Source of the DNA: Rhodobacteraceae bacterium HTCC2083
GTDB lineage: Bacteria > Pseudomonadota > Alphaproteobacteria > Rhodobacterales > Rhodobacteraceae
Assembly: GCA_000156115.1 (NCBI GenBank)
Contig: DS995276.1
Coordinates: forward strand, 1,570,679 to 1,634,678
Length of the DNA: 64,000 nucleotides
Direction of reading: 5' to 3'
How positions within the stretch are numbered: the first letter of the stretch is position 1; each line of letters starts with the position of its first letter. The notes beneath the pieces were generated by a model. That model ran no database searches and had not been told where the DNA came from. It saw nothing but the letters and a program-made list of their open reading frames with translations. Position numbers and translations under genes: made by a program. Shown in pieces: positions 8,369 through 16,513 of the stretch.

Positions 8369-9751
8369 TCAGCGGAGTTCTGAACCCGCTTTGCCAGCAT
8401 TTCTTCCCAGTACCATCGCCGAAAGCAACCCGTTGCCGGACAGATACCCGCTGTCATTGCTGCCAGAAACTCCGCAAGCGGCACCGCCACCGGCGAAGAG
8501 GGTTCTGAACGCTTGCCCACTCGTTTTTAGGACACGACCGGATGTGTCGGTCTTTAGGCCACCCTGCGTGTGGAACAAGGCACCGGTTACGCGGACCCCG
8601 ACGTAAGGTGCAGACAAAGGCACGTCACCGAATGTTCGGCCAAAGCCGTCAGTCTCGCCCAAGGGCAGATCTGCGTGTGTTTCGCGCAGGGCTTGCGCCG
8701 GTAGCCCAAGTTGCTCAGCCAAATCTTCAAGGGTATTACTGGATTTTATTGCGCCCACGGCCTCGGCTTTTTTGAAATCTTCGAACTGACGGGCAATGCC
8801 TGCAATCCGTTCATCAAAGATCGCAAAGGCCTCACCATCGGGCTGGGATAAAACGGCGCGCGCGGCTTCTGAGTATCCTTGCGCTTCATTCCAAAAGCGC
8901 CGCCCGTCCTTGTTCACTTGAAAGCCGCCCTCGGTGATGACGGCCCAAGTGATCAGGATGCCGTGGGGATGGGCGACATTGCCATGCCCTTGATATGCAC
9001 CAAGATGGGTGACCTGCGCCCCGATCTTATCGGCCCAAAGAATCGCCTCGCCCTTGTTTCCGTCATGGCCAAACCACAGGCCATATTTGATCTCGGGCAT
9101 GTGCTGCCCGACCAACTCACGGTTGCCGCCAAACCCGTTACATGCCAGAATGAGACGCGCACATTTGATCGTCTCCTGAGTGTTATCTGGTGTTGAGACG
9201 GCAACCCCCGTGACTTCGCCTGCCTCGTGGAACAGCGCGAAGGCCCGTCGCTCGCAAATGATGTCGATCTCAAGCGCTTCACACCGCGCCCGCAGAGCGT
9301 CGATCAGCTCTGCGCCGGAGCGTGTTGGCAAGCCGTGCATGCGCCTGCGCGAATGACCGGGATAGTCAAAATTACTCACGACTGAAAACGGCAAACCATG
9401 CGCCTGCGCCAGCCAATCGATGACTTCAGCCGCATCGGTTGCAATCTGATCAACAAGAGCTTGATCGTTCTCGCCCTGGGCCTTGGCTTGAATGTCGCGG
9501 GCAAACAATTCGGCACTGTCGTTGATACCGGCGGCCCGCTGGATAGATGTTCCCGCAGCAGGTATGAGCCCCGCTGATAAAGCCGTAGAGCCGCTGGGAA
9601 CGGCATCCGCTTCGACAACCAGAACCTGCTCGCCTTGCTGGTGCGCAGACAAGGCTGCTACCATACCACATGCCCCCGCGCCGATGATCAGGGTTTCGCA
9701 TTCGATATCGTAAGCGCTTCGAGGGGCAAGAACATCAATCTTTGGCATCAT
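8369..9751 (-). CDS. FAD-dependent oxidoreductase, fumarate reductase/TcuA-type flavoprotein
   Basis: About 460 residues of the FAD_binding_2 family. An N-terminal Rossmann motif (LIIGAGACGM, near residue 22) is followed by the STALSAG segment, a DYPGHSRRRMHG active-site-like loop near 150 and a C-terminal GGAACGVSG...YLSGNGLL FAD-closing motif. Relatives reduce fumarate, desaturate 3-ketosteroids or oxidise tricarballylate. I use the ATG at 9751, which overlaps the upstream lyase gene by 17 bases; 9748 is equally possible. It is last in the six-gene operon, so it probably introduces or removes a C=C bond in that pathway. Cytoplasmic; no signal peptide. Confidence 0.8.
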   Translation of the reverse strand: MMPKIDVLAPRSAYDIECETLIIGAGACGMVAALSAHQQGEQVLVVEADAVPSGSTALSAGLIPAAGTSIQRAAGINDSAELFARDIQAKAQGENDQALVDQIATDAAEVIDWLAQAHGLPFSVVSNFDYPGHSRRRMHGLPTRSGAELIDALRARCEALEIDIICERRAFALFHEAGEVTGVAVSTPDNTQETIKCARLILACNGFGGNRELVGQHMPEIKYGLWFGHDGNKGEAILWADKIGAQVTHLGAYQGHGNVAHPHGILITWAVITEGGFQVNKDGRRFWNEAQGYSEAARAVLSQPDGEAFAIFDERIAGIARQFEDFKKAEAVGAIKSSNTLEDLAEQLGLPAQALRETHADLPLGETDGFGRTFGDVPLSAPYVGVRVTGALFHTQGGLKTDTSGRVLKTSGQAFRTLFAGGGAACGVSGSNDSGYLSGNGLLSAMVLGRNAGKAGSELR

Positions 9752-10598
9752 ACCGTGCCCCGATTTCGAGTTGTTCACGGGTGCCGATCACATCGTTCAA
9801 ACCATCGAAGTTAAACATGCGGTCTGCAAAAGGCTTGTTTGACCCGTTCGCATGGAGACTCTTGTAGTAGTCCTGCGCTGTGCGCCCGATTGCACGGACA
9901 ATACCGCCCGGAAAAATCACAATCGAAAACCCTTGGCGTTCAAGGTCATCTGCGTCGGTGATCGGGGTGGCACCACCTTCCACCATGTTGGCCAGCAGCG
10001 GGATACGGCCCGCGAACCGTGTTCCGATTTCTTCAAGTTGGGCGCGGTTCTGCGGCGCTTCGACAAAAAGTACATCTGCTCCGGCCTCAACATATGCCTC
10101 GGCGCGATCCAATGCTGCCGAAAAGCCTTCAACGGCGATGGCATCAGTGCGCGCGATGATCAGGGTTTCCTCACTGGCGCGCGCATCCGCCATTGCGCTA
10201 ATTTTTCCGGCCATTTCTGCAGTCGGGATCAGGGATTTATCTGCCAGATGTCCGCACCGTTTGGGGTAGCTCTGATCTTCAAGCTGTAGTGCCGCTGCCC
10301 CCACACGCTCATACAGGCGCATGGTTCTTTGGGCGTTCAGCGCATTTCCGAAGCCGGTGTCGGCATCAATGATAACAGGTAAAGCCGTGCGATCGGCAAT
10401 CAGTGCCATCGTGTCTGCCATCTCGCTTGACGTGCTGAGGCCAATATCAGGGCGACCAAGCCGCGTGTATGCGACCCCCGCACCGCTCAGATAAAGGGTC
10501 TCAAAACCAGCATCTGTTGCTATCGCGGCAGTGAGCCCGTCATAGACACCGGGAGCCACGAGGATATTGCTTTGTTGCAGGCGTGCTTTCAGGCTCAT
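9735..10598 (-). CDS. Isocitrate lyase/PEP mutase superfamily lyase
   Basis: A 287-residue TIM-barrel protein. It shows the superfamily landmarks: YLSGAGVAYTRLGRPD near residue 38, DADTGFGNA near 80, QLEDQSYPKRCGHL near 108 (the KRCGH loop carries the catalytic cysteine of true lyases) and FVEAPQN near 175. Members cleave 2-methylisocitrate, 2,3-dimethylmalate or oxaloacetate; presence of the KRCGH loop favours a C-C lyase over a mutase. The ATG at 10598 overlaps the upstream stop by four bases and has GGAGG nine bases before it. Likely the cleavage step of the operon's pathway. Confidence 0.85.
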   Translation of the reverse strand: MSLKARLQQSNILVAPGVYDGLTAAIATDAGFETLYLSGAGVAYTRLGRPDIGLSTSSEMADTMALIADRTALPVIIDADTGFGNALNAQRTMRLYERVGAAALQLEDQSYPKRCGHLADKSLIPTAEMAGKISAMADARASEETLIIARTDAIAVEGFSAALDRAEAYVEAGADVLFVEAPQNRAQLEEIGTRFAGRIPLLANMVEGGATPITDADDLERQGFSIVIFPGGIVRAIGRTAQDYYKSLHANGSNKPFADRMFNFDGLNDVIGTREQLEIGARYDAKD

Positions 10599-11215
10599 AT
10601 TGCGTCCTCCAACCATTCGCGCGCAGCGGCGCAGCTCATCTGGTGGGTCACAGTTCTAAGCGACAAAAGCGTGGCTTCATGCACGTCTTGCCGGAACGCG
10701 GCACAGCCGTCTGTCAGCATCACGGTTTCGACGTTGCGCAGGTGCGCATCGCGCAACGTCGAGGCGACGCCGCCGTTGGTCACGATCCCGCCAACGATCA
10801 GATGATCCACGCTAATAGCGCGCATGATGTATTCCAGACGGGTTTGATAGAACGCGGAATAGGCCACCTTTTCTATCACAAAATCCGCAGGGTGTAGCGT
10901 GTCCACAACCGTGTGCCCGAAGGAGCCTGGCGCGAAATCGCCCTTGGCCAGAAAAGGGCGCAGCTCTTTCAGGTGAGGCGCGATCAAGGGCTCTCCGTCG
11001 CGGTCGGGCACCAGTGTGAACTGGGCCGAAAAGTAACGCCCGCCCTTTGCCCGGAGCGCGGCCACCAATGGGGCGACACGACCAGGCAGGGCTGCGATGG
11101 CCAACGCTGATTGCCCCGCGCGGCCGTAAGCGCCTTCAGGATGGATGAAGTCGTTTTGCAGATCAATCGTCAGCAGAGCCGTTCGGGACAAGTCCCATGT
11201 TTCTGGGGCACTCAA
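10595..11215 (-). CDS. Isochorismatase-fold hydrolase lacking the catalytic cysteine
   Basis: A 206-residue isochorismatase-like protein. The aspartate (LTIDLQNDF near residue 18) and lysine (VIEKVAYSAF near 114) of the usual Asp-Lys-Cys triad are present. The third residue is glycine: the motif reads GIVTNGGV where cysteine hydrolases have GxxTNxCV (codon at 10769-10771). True isochorismatases also lack that cysteine, so the protein may cleave an enol ether or lactone-like bond, not an amide. The gene overlaps hyuA upstream and the lyase downstream by four bases each, so it is translationally coupled to both. Confidence 0.85.
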   Translation of the reverse strand: MSAPETWDLSRTALLTIDLQNDFIHPEGAYGRAGQSALAIAALPGRVAPLVAALRAKGGRYFSAQFTLVPDRDGEPLIAPHLKELRPFLAKGDFAPGSFGHTVVDTLHPADFVIEKVAYSAFYQTRLEYIMRAISVDHLIVGGIVTNGGVASTLRDAHLRNVETVMLTDGCAAFRQDVHEATLLSLRTVTHQMSCAAAREWLEDAI

Positions 11216-13275
11216 AATACGGCCTCCTGTTTTTCAATGATGGTGTTGCCAAAGCTGTCAACCCGGCCTTGCAAATCCGGCTCGATAAGAACCGTCGTAT
11301 CGGGCTGTGTCAGAATGGCCGGGCCTTTGATGACAGCGCCAACCGGAAGGATGAGCCGGTCATAAATTTCAGTGTCATGCCAGTCACTACCAAAGTGAAC
11401 ACGGCGTATTGCTTTAGGCGCAACCTCAGCGTCAGACTTCGGAGCTAGAGTCGCCAGATCAAACTTGGGGCGTTTGCCCGTCACCGCGCTGCGCAGGTTC
11501 AAAATCCGGCGCACACCGTTTTTCAACAAGCGGCCAAAGGTGGCTTGATAGGTCGCATCAAAGGCCTCTTCGATCTGCGCTTTGGTTGGCGGTACAACTT
11601 TGCCTTTAACCGTTTCAATCGTGATCGGAACCGGTACGGTGTGGGTTTGGCCGATATAGGCCATGTCTAGTTCAAAGCTGAGTTCACGGCTGTCAAACTT
11701 GGTTTTGGAGGCGTCCAGCAAGGCCATGCCCTGGTCAACATGGGACTGCATGAAATCTGTCAGCGCCGCCTCGTCCAATGTGCTGACCAATGTGTTGATG
11801 GTTTGCACAAAATCCTGTCGCATGTCGGCGATCACACATCCCATGGCCGAGGTCACACCGGGGTAGCGCGGCACAATGGCGCGCTCGATCCCTGTCTCGG
11901 CCAACACCGCGCCCGCATGCAGGGCACCGCCGCCGCCAAACGGCATGAACGCAAAGCGCTTGGGGTCAAACCCGCGCTCGATCCCGACAAGGCGGATTGC
12001 GCCGGCCATCCGGCTGTTGGCAACCCTCAATATAGCCTCTGCGGCTTCCAAGGTTGTTAGGCACAAAGGTTTGCCAACATGGGCGTCAATCGCCTTTGAA
12101 GCGGCCTCAACATCAAGCCGCTCCAGCTTTCCGCCAATTGGGTTTTCGGGGTCAATACGCCCGAGAACTATATTGGCATCGGTCACCGTCGGCCTGTCAT
12201 TGCCAAGCCCGTAAGCCACAGGACCGGGGTTTGATCCCGCACTTTCCGGCCCGATGTTGAGCAACCCGCCCTTATCGACCCAAGCGATAGAACCGCCGCC
12301 CGCGCCGATTGTTGTGATCTCGATCATCGGGGTGCGCACCACCATCCCAAAATCAATCGAGGTCTGCGGGGACAGGATCGACCGACCCTCATGGATAAGG
12401 GACACATCAAAGCTGGTGCCGCCCATGTCCCCCGTGATGACATTCTCAAAGCCCGCCGATCCGGCGATGTATCCCGCCGCGATGACGCCAGCGGCAGGGC
12501 CTGACAGGGCCGTGCGCACCGGCATTTTGCAGGCCGTTTCAACCGCCATAACACCGCCATTGGACTGTACGATCATAAATTCGCCGTCAAAGCCAACGTC
12601 ATGCAGCGCGCCCTCAAGGTGGCCCAGATAGCCTGATATTTCAGGTTGCAGATAGGTGTTCAGGGCGGTGGTTGAAAACCGCTCGAACTCGCGAATTTCG
12701 GGCAGGATTTCATGCGACGCTGAGACATGCGCATTCGGCCAGACCTCGCGCAGGACAGCAACCGCCGCTGCCTCGTTTTCAGGGTTTGCATAGGCGTTGG
12801 CAAACAGGATCGCCGCCGCTTCGCATCCATTTTCCAGCAGCTGCTCTGCTGCGGCGCGCACCGCCTCCAGATCAACCTGCGTTCGTATCGTTCCGTCAGC
12901 CAAGGTGCGCTCGGGCACTTCAAGTCGGTTGCGCCGGTCTACGACGGGTTCAAAGTCCCCGCGCAACCCCCAGGTGCGTGGCCGGTCACGGCGGCGCATT
13001 TCAAGCACATCGCGCAGACCGCTGGTGCAGATCACACCGGTCTTTGCGCCCTTTCGCTCAAGCAGCGCATTGGTGCCAGCAGTCGTGCCGTGCACTACAA
13101 CCGAAATCTCTGAGAGGTCTTTAACTTCGCATCCGATCCCGTCAAGAAAGCCGCCGGATTGATCCGGTCGGCTCGTCGGTACCTTGGCCACAGCCGCAGT
13201 GCCCGCCTCTTCGTTTAGAACGAATACATCTGTGAATGTCCCGCCGACATCCACCCCAATCATACGTTTACTCAT
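11212..13275 (-). CDS. hyuA: Hydantoinase/oxoprolinase family protein, HyuA subunit
   Basis: A 687-residue ATP-binding subunit. It starts with the actin-fold phosphate loop GVDVGGTFTDVFV, then HGTTAGTNALLERKG (residues 60-75) and a second phosphate motif GDMGGTSFDVSL near 285. HyuA with HyuB hydrolyses cyclic amides such as hydantoins or 5-oxoproline at the cost of ATP; acetone-type carboxylases share this fold, so carboxylation is an alternative. The ATG at 13275 overlaps the hyuB stop by four bases. It is the third of six co-directional genes; the overlaps imply one transcript. Confidence 0.9.
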   Translation of the reverse strand: MSKRMIGVDVGGTFTDVFVLNEEAGTAAVAKVPTSRPDQSGGFLDGIGCEVKDLSEISVVVHGTTAGTNALLERKGAKTGVICTSGLRDVLEMRRRDRPRTWGLRGDFEPVVDRRNRLEVPERTLADGTIRTQVDLEAVRAAAEQLLENGCEAAAILFANAYANPENEAAAVAVLREVWPNAHVSASHEILPEIREFERFSTTALNTYLQPEISGYLGHLEGALHDVGFDGEFMIVQSNGGVMAVETACKMPVRTALSGPAAGVIAAGYIAGSAGFENVITGDMGGTSFDVSLIHEGRSILSPQTSIDFGMVVRTPMIEITTIGAGGGSIAWVDKGGLLNIGPESAGSNPGPVAYGLGNDRPTVTDANIVLGRIDPENPIGGKLERLDVEAASKAIDAHVGKPLCLTTLEAAEAILRVANSRMAGAIRLVGIERGFDPKRFAFMPFGGGGALHAGAVLAETGIERAIVPRYPGVTSAMGCVIADMRQDFVQTINTLVSTLDEAALTDFMQSHVDQGMALLDASKTKFDSRELSFELDMAYIGQTHTVPVPITIETVKGKVVPPTKAQIEEAFDATYQATFGRLLKNGVRRILNLRSAVTGKRPKFDLATLAPKSDAEVAPKAIRRVHFGSDWHDTEIYDRLILPVGAVIKGPAILTQPDTTVLIEPDLQGRVDSFGNTIIEKQEAVF

Positions 13276-14966
13276 GATGTCACCTCGCGCCATGTTATGC
13301 CATAAACCTGGTCTGCCGCCTCTTCACTGACGAGGCCGCGATGCACGTCTTGTGCGATTGCAGCCGCCGAGCGCTCGGCACTTGGCCCGTAGCCACCACC
13401 ACCGGGGGTTTCCAAGCGCACGGCTTGCCCCTGAAGCAACTTGATCCCACGGATTTTGGAGGCCAGCGGCGGAGTCTCCCAGCCTTCTTCCTGCTCATAG
13501 GTGAACACGTTCATTGCACCATCGGAACCCTCTGCGATGCCTTTGGGCGCAAACCGGCCGCGCTCGCCAAACAAGAACGCTTCAGCGCCGTTTTCTTCGA
13601 GAACTTCGATCTCGTAAACAGCACCAACACCGCCACGATGTGCGCCATGTCCGGCGCTATCAGGCCTAAGCCCCCATGTGCGAAACATCACAGGATAGGC
13701 GGCTTCAAGGATCTCCATCGGCGGGATTGTCGCTGTAGAAATCGGCGCATTTCCGTGGTTTAAGCCGTCGGTTTCAACCGAGCCGCCGTGCCCACCGCCA
13801 TAGAAGCTGAACATCACCCAAGGTTGCCCGTTGCTGCGTTTGCCAGCGATAGACAGCGCGTTGATTGTCCCGTAAGCGTTCGCTACGACGCTGGTCGGAG
13901 CAACCTTGGCAAAGGCGGAAAACACCACATCAATCATGCGCAAAATGGTTTCGGTATATCCCCCAGTCGGGGCGGGGAACTTTGCAGATAACAGCGAATT
14001 TTCTGGCACAACCACATCAATCGGGCGCATCACACCTGCGTTTGCGGGCAAGCCTGGGAAGATGTGTTTGACCGCCACATACGCCGTGGCGACGGTTGTT
14101 GGCAGTGCGATATTAACAGGGCCAGCGCATTGATCTGCCGACCCTGTGAAGTCGAGCGTCATTTTGTCGTCAGCAATTTCGAGCGCCACTTTGATCAACA
14201 ACGGCTCATCTGTGATGCCGTCATTGTCGAGGAAGTCTGCAGCTTCCCAACGGCCATCGGGCAGGTCTTGCAACTCTGAGCGCATCAAGGCTTCGGCGCG
14301 ATGGCCAAGCGCATCAAGAGCGGCGGACACAGTGTCGGCCCCGTATTCGTCAAGCAATTCGTCCATACGCTTGATACCAAGGTCAAGCGCGCCGAGTTGC
14401 CCGTTCAAATCTCCCATCGCCGATTGCGGCAGGCGGGTGTTTCTCAGGAGGATATCAATGATGTCTTGATTAATCTTGCCTGCGCGCGCCAGTTTGACGG
14501 GGGGCAGAACAAACGCTTCTTGAAAAACCTCTGTCGCAGCGGGGTTGTAGTTACCCGGCACAGCGCCGCCCACATCATGCCAGTGCCCGACTGAAGCAAG
14601 ATAGCAAAACAGTTTGCCATCCCTGTAATAGGGCCGAACCAGCCGCATGTCGCTGAGGTGGGTGCCGCCGATATGCGCGTCGTTGAAGATGTAGATATCG
14701 CCGTCCGCCAAGTCTCCGTCTTTGGCCGCTTTGCCGATCACGGCCTGAACCGCAAAAGACATAACGCCGACAAAAATCGGCAGGCCTGATTTGCCCTGAA
14801 CAAGCGTGTCGCCTGTGGTCGCGTGATAGAGCCCGTGGCTCGCGTCGTGGGCTTCGGCTATGATTGGGTTAAACGCCGCGCGAAAAAGCGTGGCGTCCAT
14901 TTCATCGGCAATCTGCTCCATCCGTCCGGCAAGAACAGAGAGGGTTATCGGATCAATATCTGTCAT
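13272..14966 (-). CDS. hyuB: Hydantoinase/oxoprolinase family protein, HyuB subunit
   Basis: A 564-residue HyuB subunit, normal length. Family landmarks are DPITLSVLAGRMEQIADEM at the start, a metal-site-like NDAHIGGTHLSDM near residue 93, GHWHDVGG near 128 and the glycine-rich GGGGYGP near the C-terminus. It forms the catalytic partner of HyuA. The start overlaps the stop of the tautomerase-fusion gene by four bases, and its own stop overlaps hyuA in the same way. This arrangement keeps the subunits stoichiometric. Confidence 0.9.
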   Translation of the reverse strand: MTDIDPITLSVLAGRMEQIADEMDATLFRAAFNPIIAEAHDASHGLYHATTGDTLVQGKSGLPIFVGVMSFAVQAVIGKAAKDGDLADGDIYIFNDAHIGGTHLSDMRLVRPYYRDGKLFCYLASVGHWHDVGGAVPGNYNPAATEVFQEAFVLPPVKLARAGKINQDIIDILLRNTRLPQSAMGDLNGQLGALDLGIKRMDELLDEYGADTVSAALDALGHRAEALMRSELQDLPDGRWEAADFLDNDGITDEPLLIKVALEIADDKMTLDFTGSADQCAGPVNIALPTTVATAYVAVKHIFPGLPANAGVMRPIDVVVPENSLLSAKFPAPTGGYTETILRMIDVVFSAFAKVAPTSVVANAYGTINALSIAGKRSNGQPWVMFSFYGGGHGGSVETDGLNHGNAPISTATIPPMEILEAAYPVMFRTWGLRPDSAGHGAHRGGVGAVYEIEVLEENGAEAFLFGERGRFAPKGIAEGSDGAMNVFTYEQEEGWETPPLASKIRGIKLLQGQAVRLETPGGGGYGPSAERSAAAIAQDVHRGLVSEEAADQVYGITWREVTS

Positions 14967-15529
14967 GTTTTAGCCTTTGTTTCAGCGATGTCGTTCCAGA
15001 CGTCTTGTTGGGTAAGTTTGTCCCCTACGACTTCGAAACGGTCGATGAATCGGATGCCTGTAAAGGTGGTCCCATCAGGCCACTCTCCCGAAAGGGTGCC
15101 ACGGCAATAGACTATGGCAGCGTCGCCCGCGCTTTGCATGGCATCAAAGCCATCATAGGTTTTGCTCACACGACGGTAGCGCGGTTTTGCCCAATCAATC
15201 AGCTGTGTGAGTGTTGTCATCGGTCTGGTACCGGGAAAGGTCATTGTGAAACCTTTCGAGAGGATGCCTTGGGCCTTTTCCAAGTCGCGCGCTTCCATCG
15301 CTGATAAAAATGTGCGCACCGTTTCTACCGGATCAGGTTTGGCAGGCGCGGGATGTCTTGATGTTCGACCGCGGTAATAGTTCTGCGCCGGAATATCGTT
15401 AATCGTGACCGTCACAAGGTCAGGTGCTGCAGGCACCACTAGACGAACAGCATCTGTAATCGCTTCACCGAGGCGCAGCTTATCTTTCGGCGTATACCCC
15501 TCAAGCACGTGCAATTGAACAATCGGCAT
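14963..15529 (-). CDS. Tautomerase (4-OT family) fused to an NTF2/SnoaL-like domain
   Basis: A 188-residue two-domain protein and the first gene of the operon. Residues 1-58 form a 4-oxalocrotonate tautomerase unit with the catalytic N-terminal proline directly after methionine (MPIVQLHVLEGYTPKDK) and a basic end (YYRGRTSR). Residues 67-188 look like a SnoaL/NTF2-like alpha+beta cone (FLSAMEARDLEKA, then strands ending in FIDRFEVVGDKLTQQDVWND). Enol-keto isomerisation of a dicarboxylate is the natural guess for the first domain; the second may bind the substrate. The fusion is unusual. Confidence 0.75.
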   Translation of the reverse strand: MPIVQLHVLEGYTPKDKLRLGEAITDAVRLVVPAAPDLVTVTINDIPAQNYYRGRTSRHPAPAKPDPVETVRTFLSAMEARDLEKAQGILSKGFTMTFPGTRPMTTLTQLIDWAKPRYRRVSKTYDGFDAMQSAGDAAIVYCRGTLSGEWPDGTTFTGIRFIDRFEVVGDKLTQQDVWNDIAETKAKT

Positions 15530-15571
15530 AGGCCCCCCCCAAAGTCATTCCAGCAATCTCAGAGTTATTTC

Positions 15572-15589
15572 TGTATTAAGCTTAATACA
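15572..15589. promoter_or_regulatory. 18-bp perfect palindrome, candidate GntR operator
   Basis: TGTATTAAGCTTAATACA reads the same on both strands. It sits 43 bases upstream of the tautomerase-fusion start and 105 bases upstream of the GntR gene, in the only non-coding gap of the divergent regulon. The position would let one dimer repress both arms. HutC-type regulators use GT...AC-flanked palindromes, which this is, though the spacer is longer than the common form. Confidence 0.6.
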
Positions 15590-15694
15590 ACTTTTGTATC
15601 TTTGTTAAGTCTATTTTTCTCTTGCAAAACGACACATCATTGGTCTTCATTGGCTAAGATTCGTGCGGTCAGTGCCATTTGGAGGGGGTCAGCA

Positions 15695-16513
15695 GTGGAA
15701 ACAGCCAGCTCAGCAAAGTTGCCAGATGGTGCCAAAGCGCGCCGCGTTTATCTATCTCTGTGCGATCAAATATCGGATGGCCGGCTGTGCGATGGTGAAA
15801 CACTGCCTGGAGAACAGAAGCTAGCCGAGGCTTACTCGGTCTCTCGTGTCACTGTGCGGCGGGCCTTGGATGCCTTGAGTGCCGCAGGCCTGATCGAGAA
15901 GCGCATTGGCAGCGGCACAAGGGTTTGCAGTAAGTCTCTGACTGAAAAGCGCGCTGCGATGAACTTCAATACCTTGATGCCCCAGCTTGTTGAAATGGGT
16001 CAATCGACGACGGCGCGGCTTTTGTCGTTTTCCTACAGCCAGCCGCCTGATTATGTGGCTCAAGCATTGGCGTTGAACGCAAACGAGAAAGCACAGATTG
16101 CCACGCGGGTACGCTTGGCAGATAATGTGCCGTTTTCGCACTTAACCACCTATGTTCCGACACACATCGCGCGCAATTACTCCGAGAATGATTTGGCAAC
16201 CACGCCATTGTTCAAGCTGTTGGAGCGCAGCGGCGTCCAGATAGATGCGGCCCATCAGTCGGTGTCCGCCAGCCTTGCAGGCCCCGAAGTCGCCGAAGCG
16301 CTGGAAGTTGCTGAAGGATCTGCGCTATTGTCAATGAAGCGCATCGTGCGCGACATTGACGGCAATGGTGTCGAGTATCTTTCGGGGCTGTATCGTCCGG
16401 ATATGTTCAGCCTTGAGATGCCATTGGTGCGCACTGGCAAGGGCGAGGCACGCCACTGGGAGCCAGCGATTGGCCAGACAGGTCAGGACGAAAATGAGCA
16501 GGTGCGCCCATGA
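15695..16513 (+). CDS. GntR-family transcriptional regulator, HutC/UTRA subfamily
   Basis: About 272 residues. The winged helix (residues 20-75) has LPGEQKLAEAYSVSRVTVRRAL, and the UTRA effector domain (residues 95-240) ends with EYLSGLYRPDMFS. I chose the GTG at 15695 because GGAGGGGG lies six bases upstream; longer frames to 15509 overlap the opposite gene and add non-protein-like sequence. The stop overlaps the LeuC-like gene by four bases, so regulator and enzymes share a transcript. Expected role: substrate-sensing repressor of the divergent catabolic regulon. Confidence 0.85.
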   Translation: METASSAKLPDGAKARRVYLSLCDQISDGRLCDGETLPGEQKLAEAYSVSRVTVRRALDALSAAGLIEKRIGSGTRVCSKSLTEKRAAMNFNTLMPQLVEMGQSTTARLLSFSYSQPPDYVAQALALNANEKAQIATRVRLADNVPFSHLTTYVPTHIARNYSENDLATTPLFKLLERSGVQIDAAHQSVSASLAGPEVAEALEVAEGSALLSMKRIVRDIDGNGVEYLSGLYRPDMFSLEMPLVRTGKGEARHWEPAIGQTGQDENEQVRP

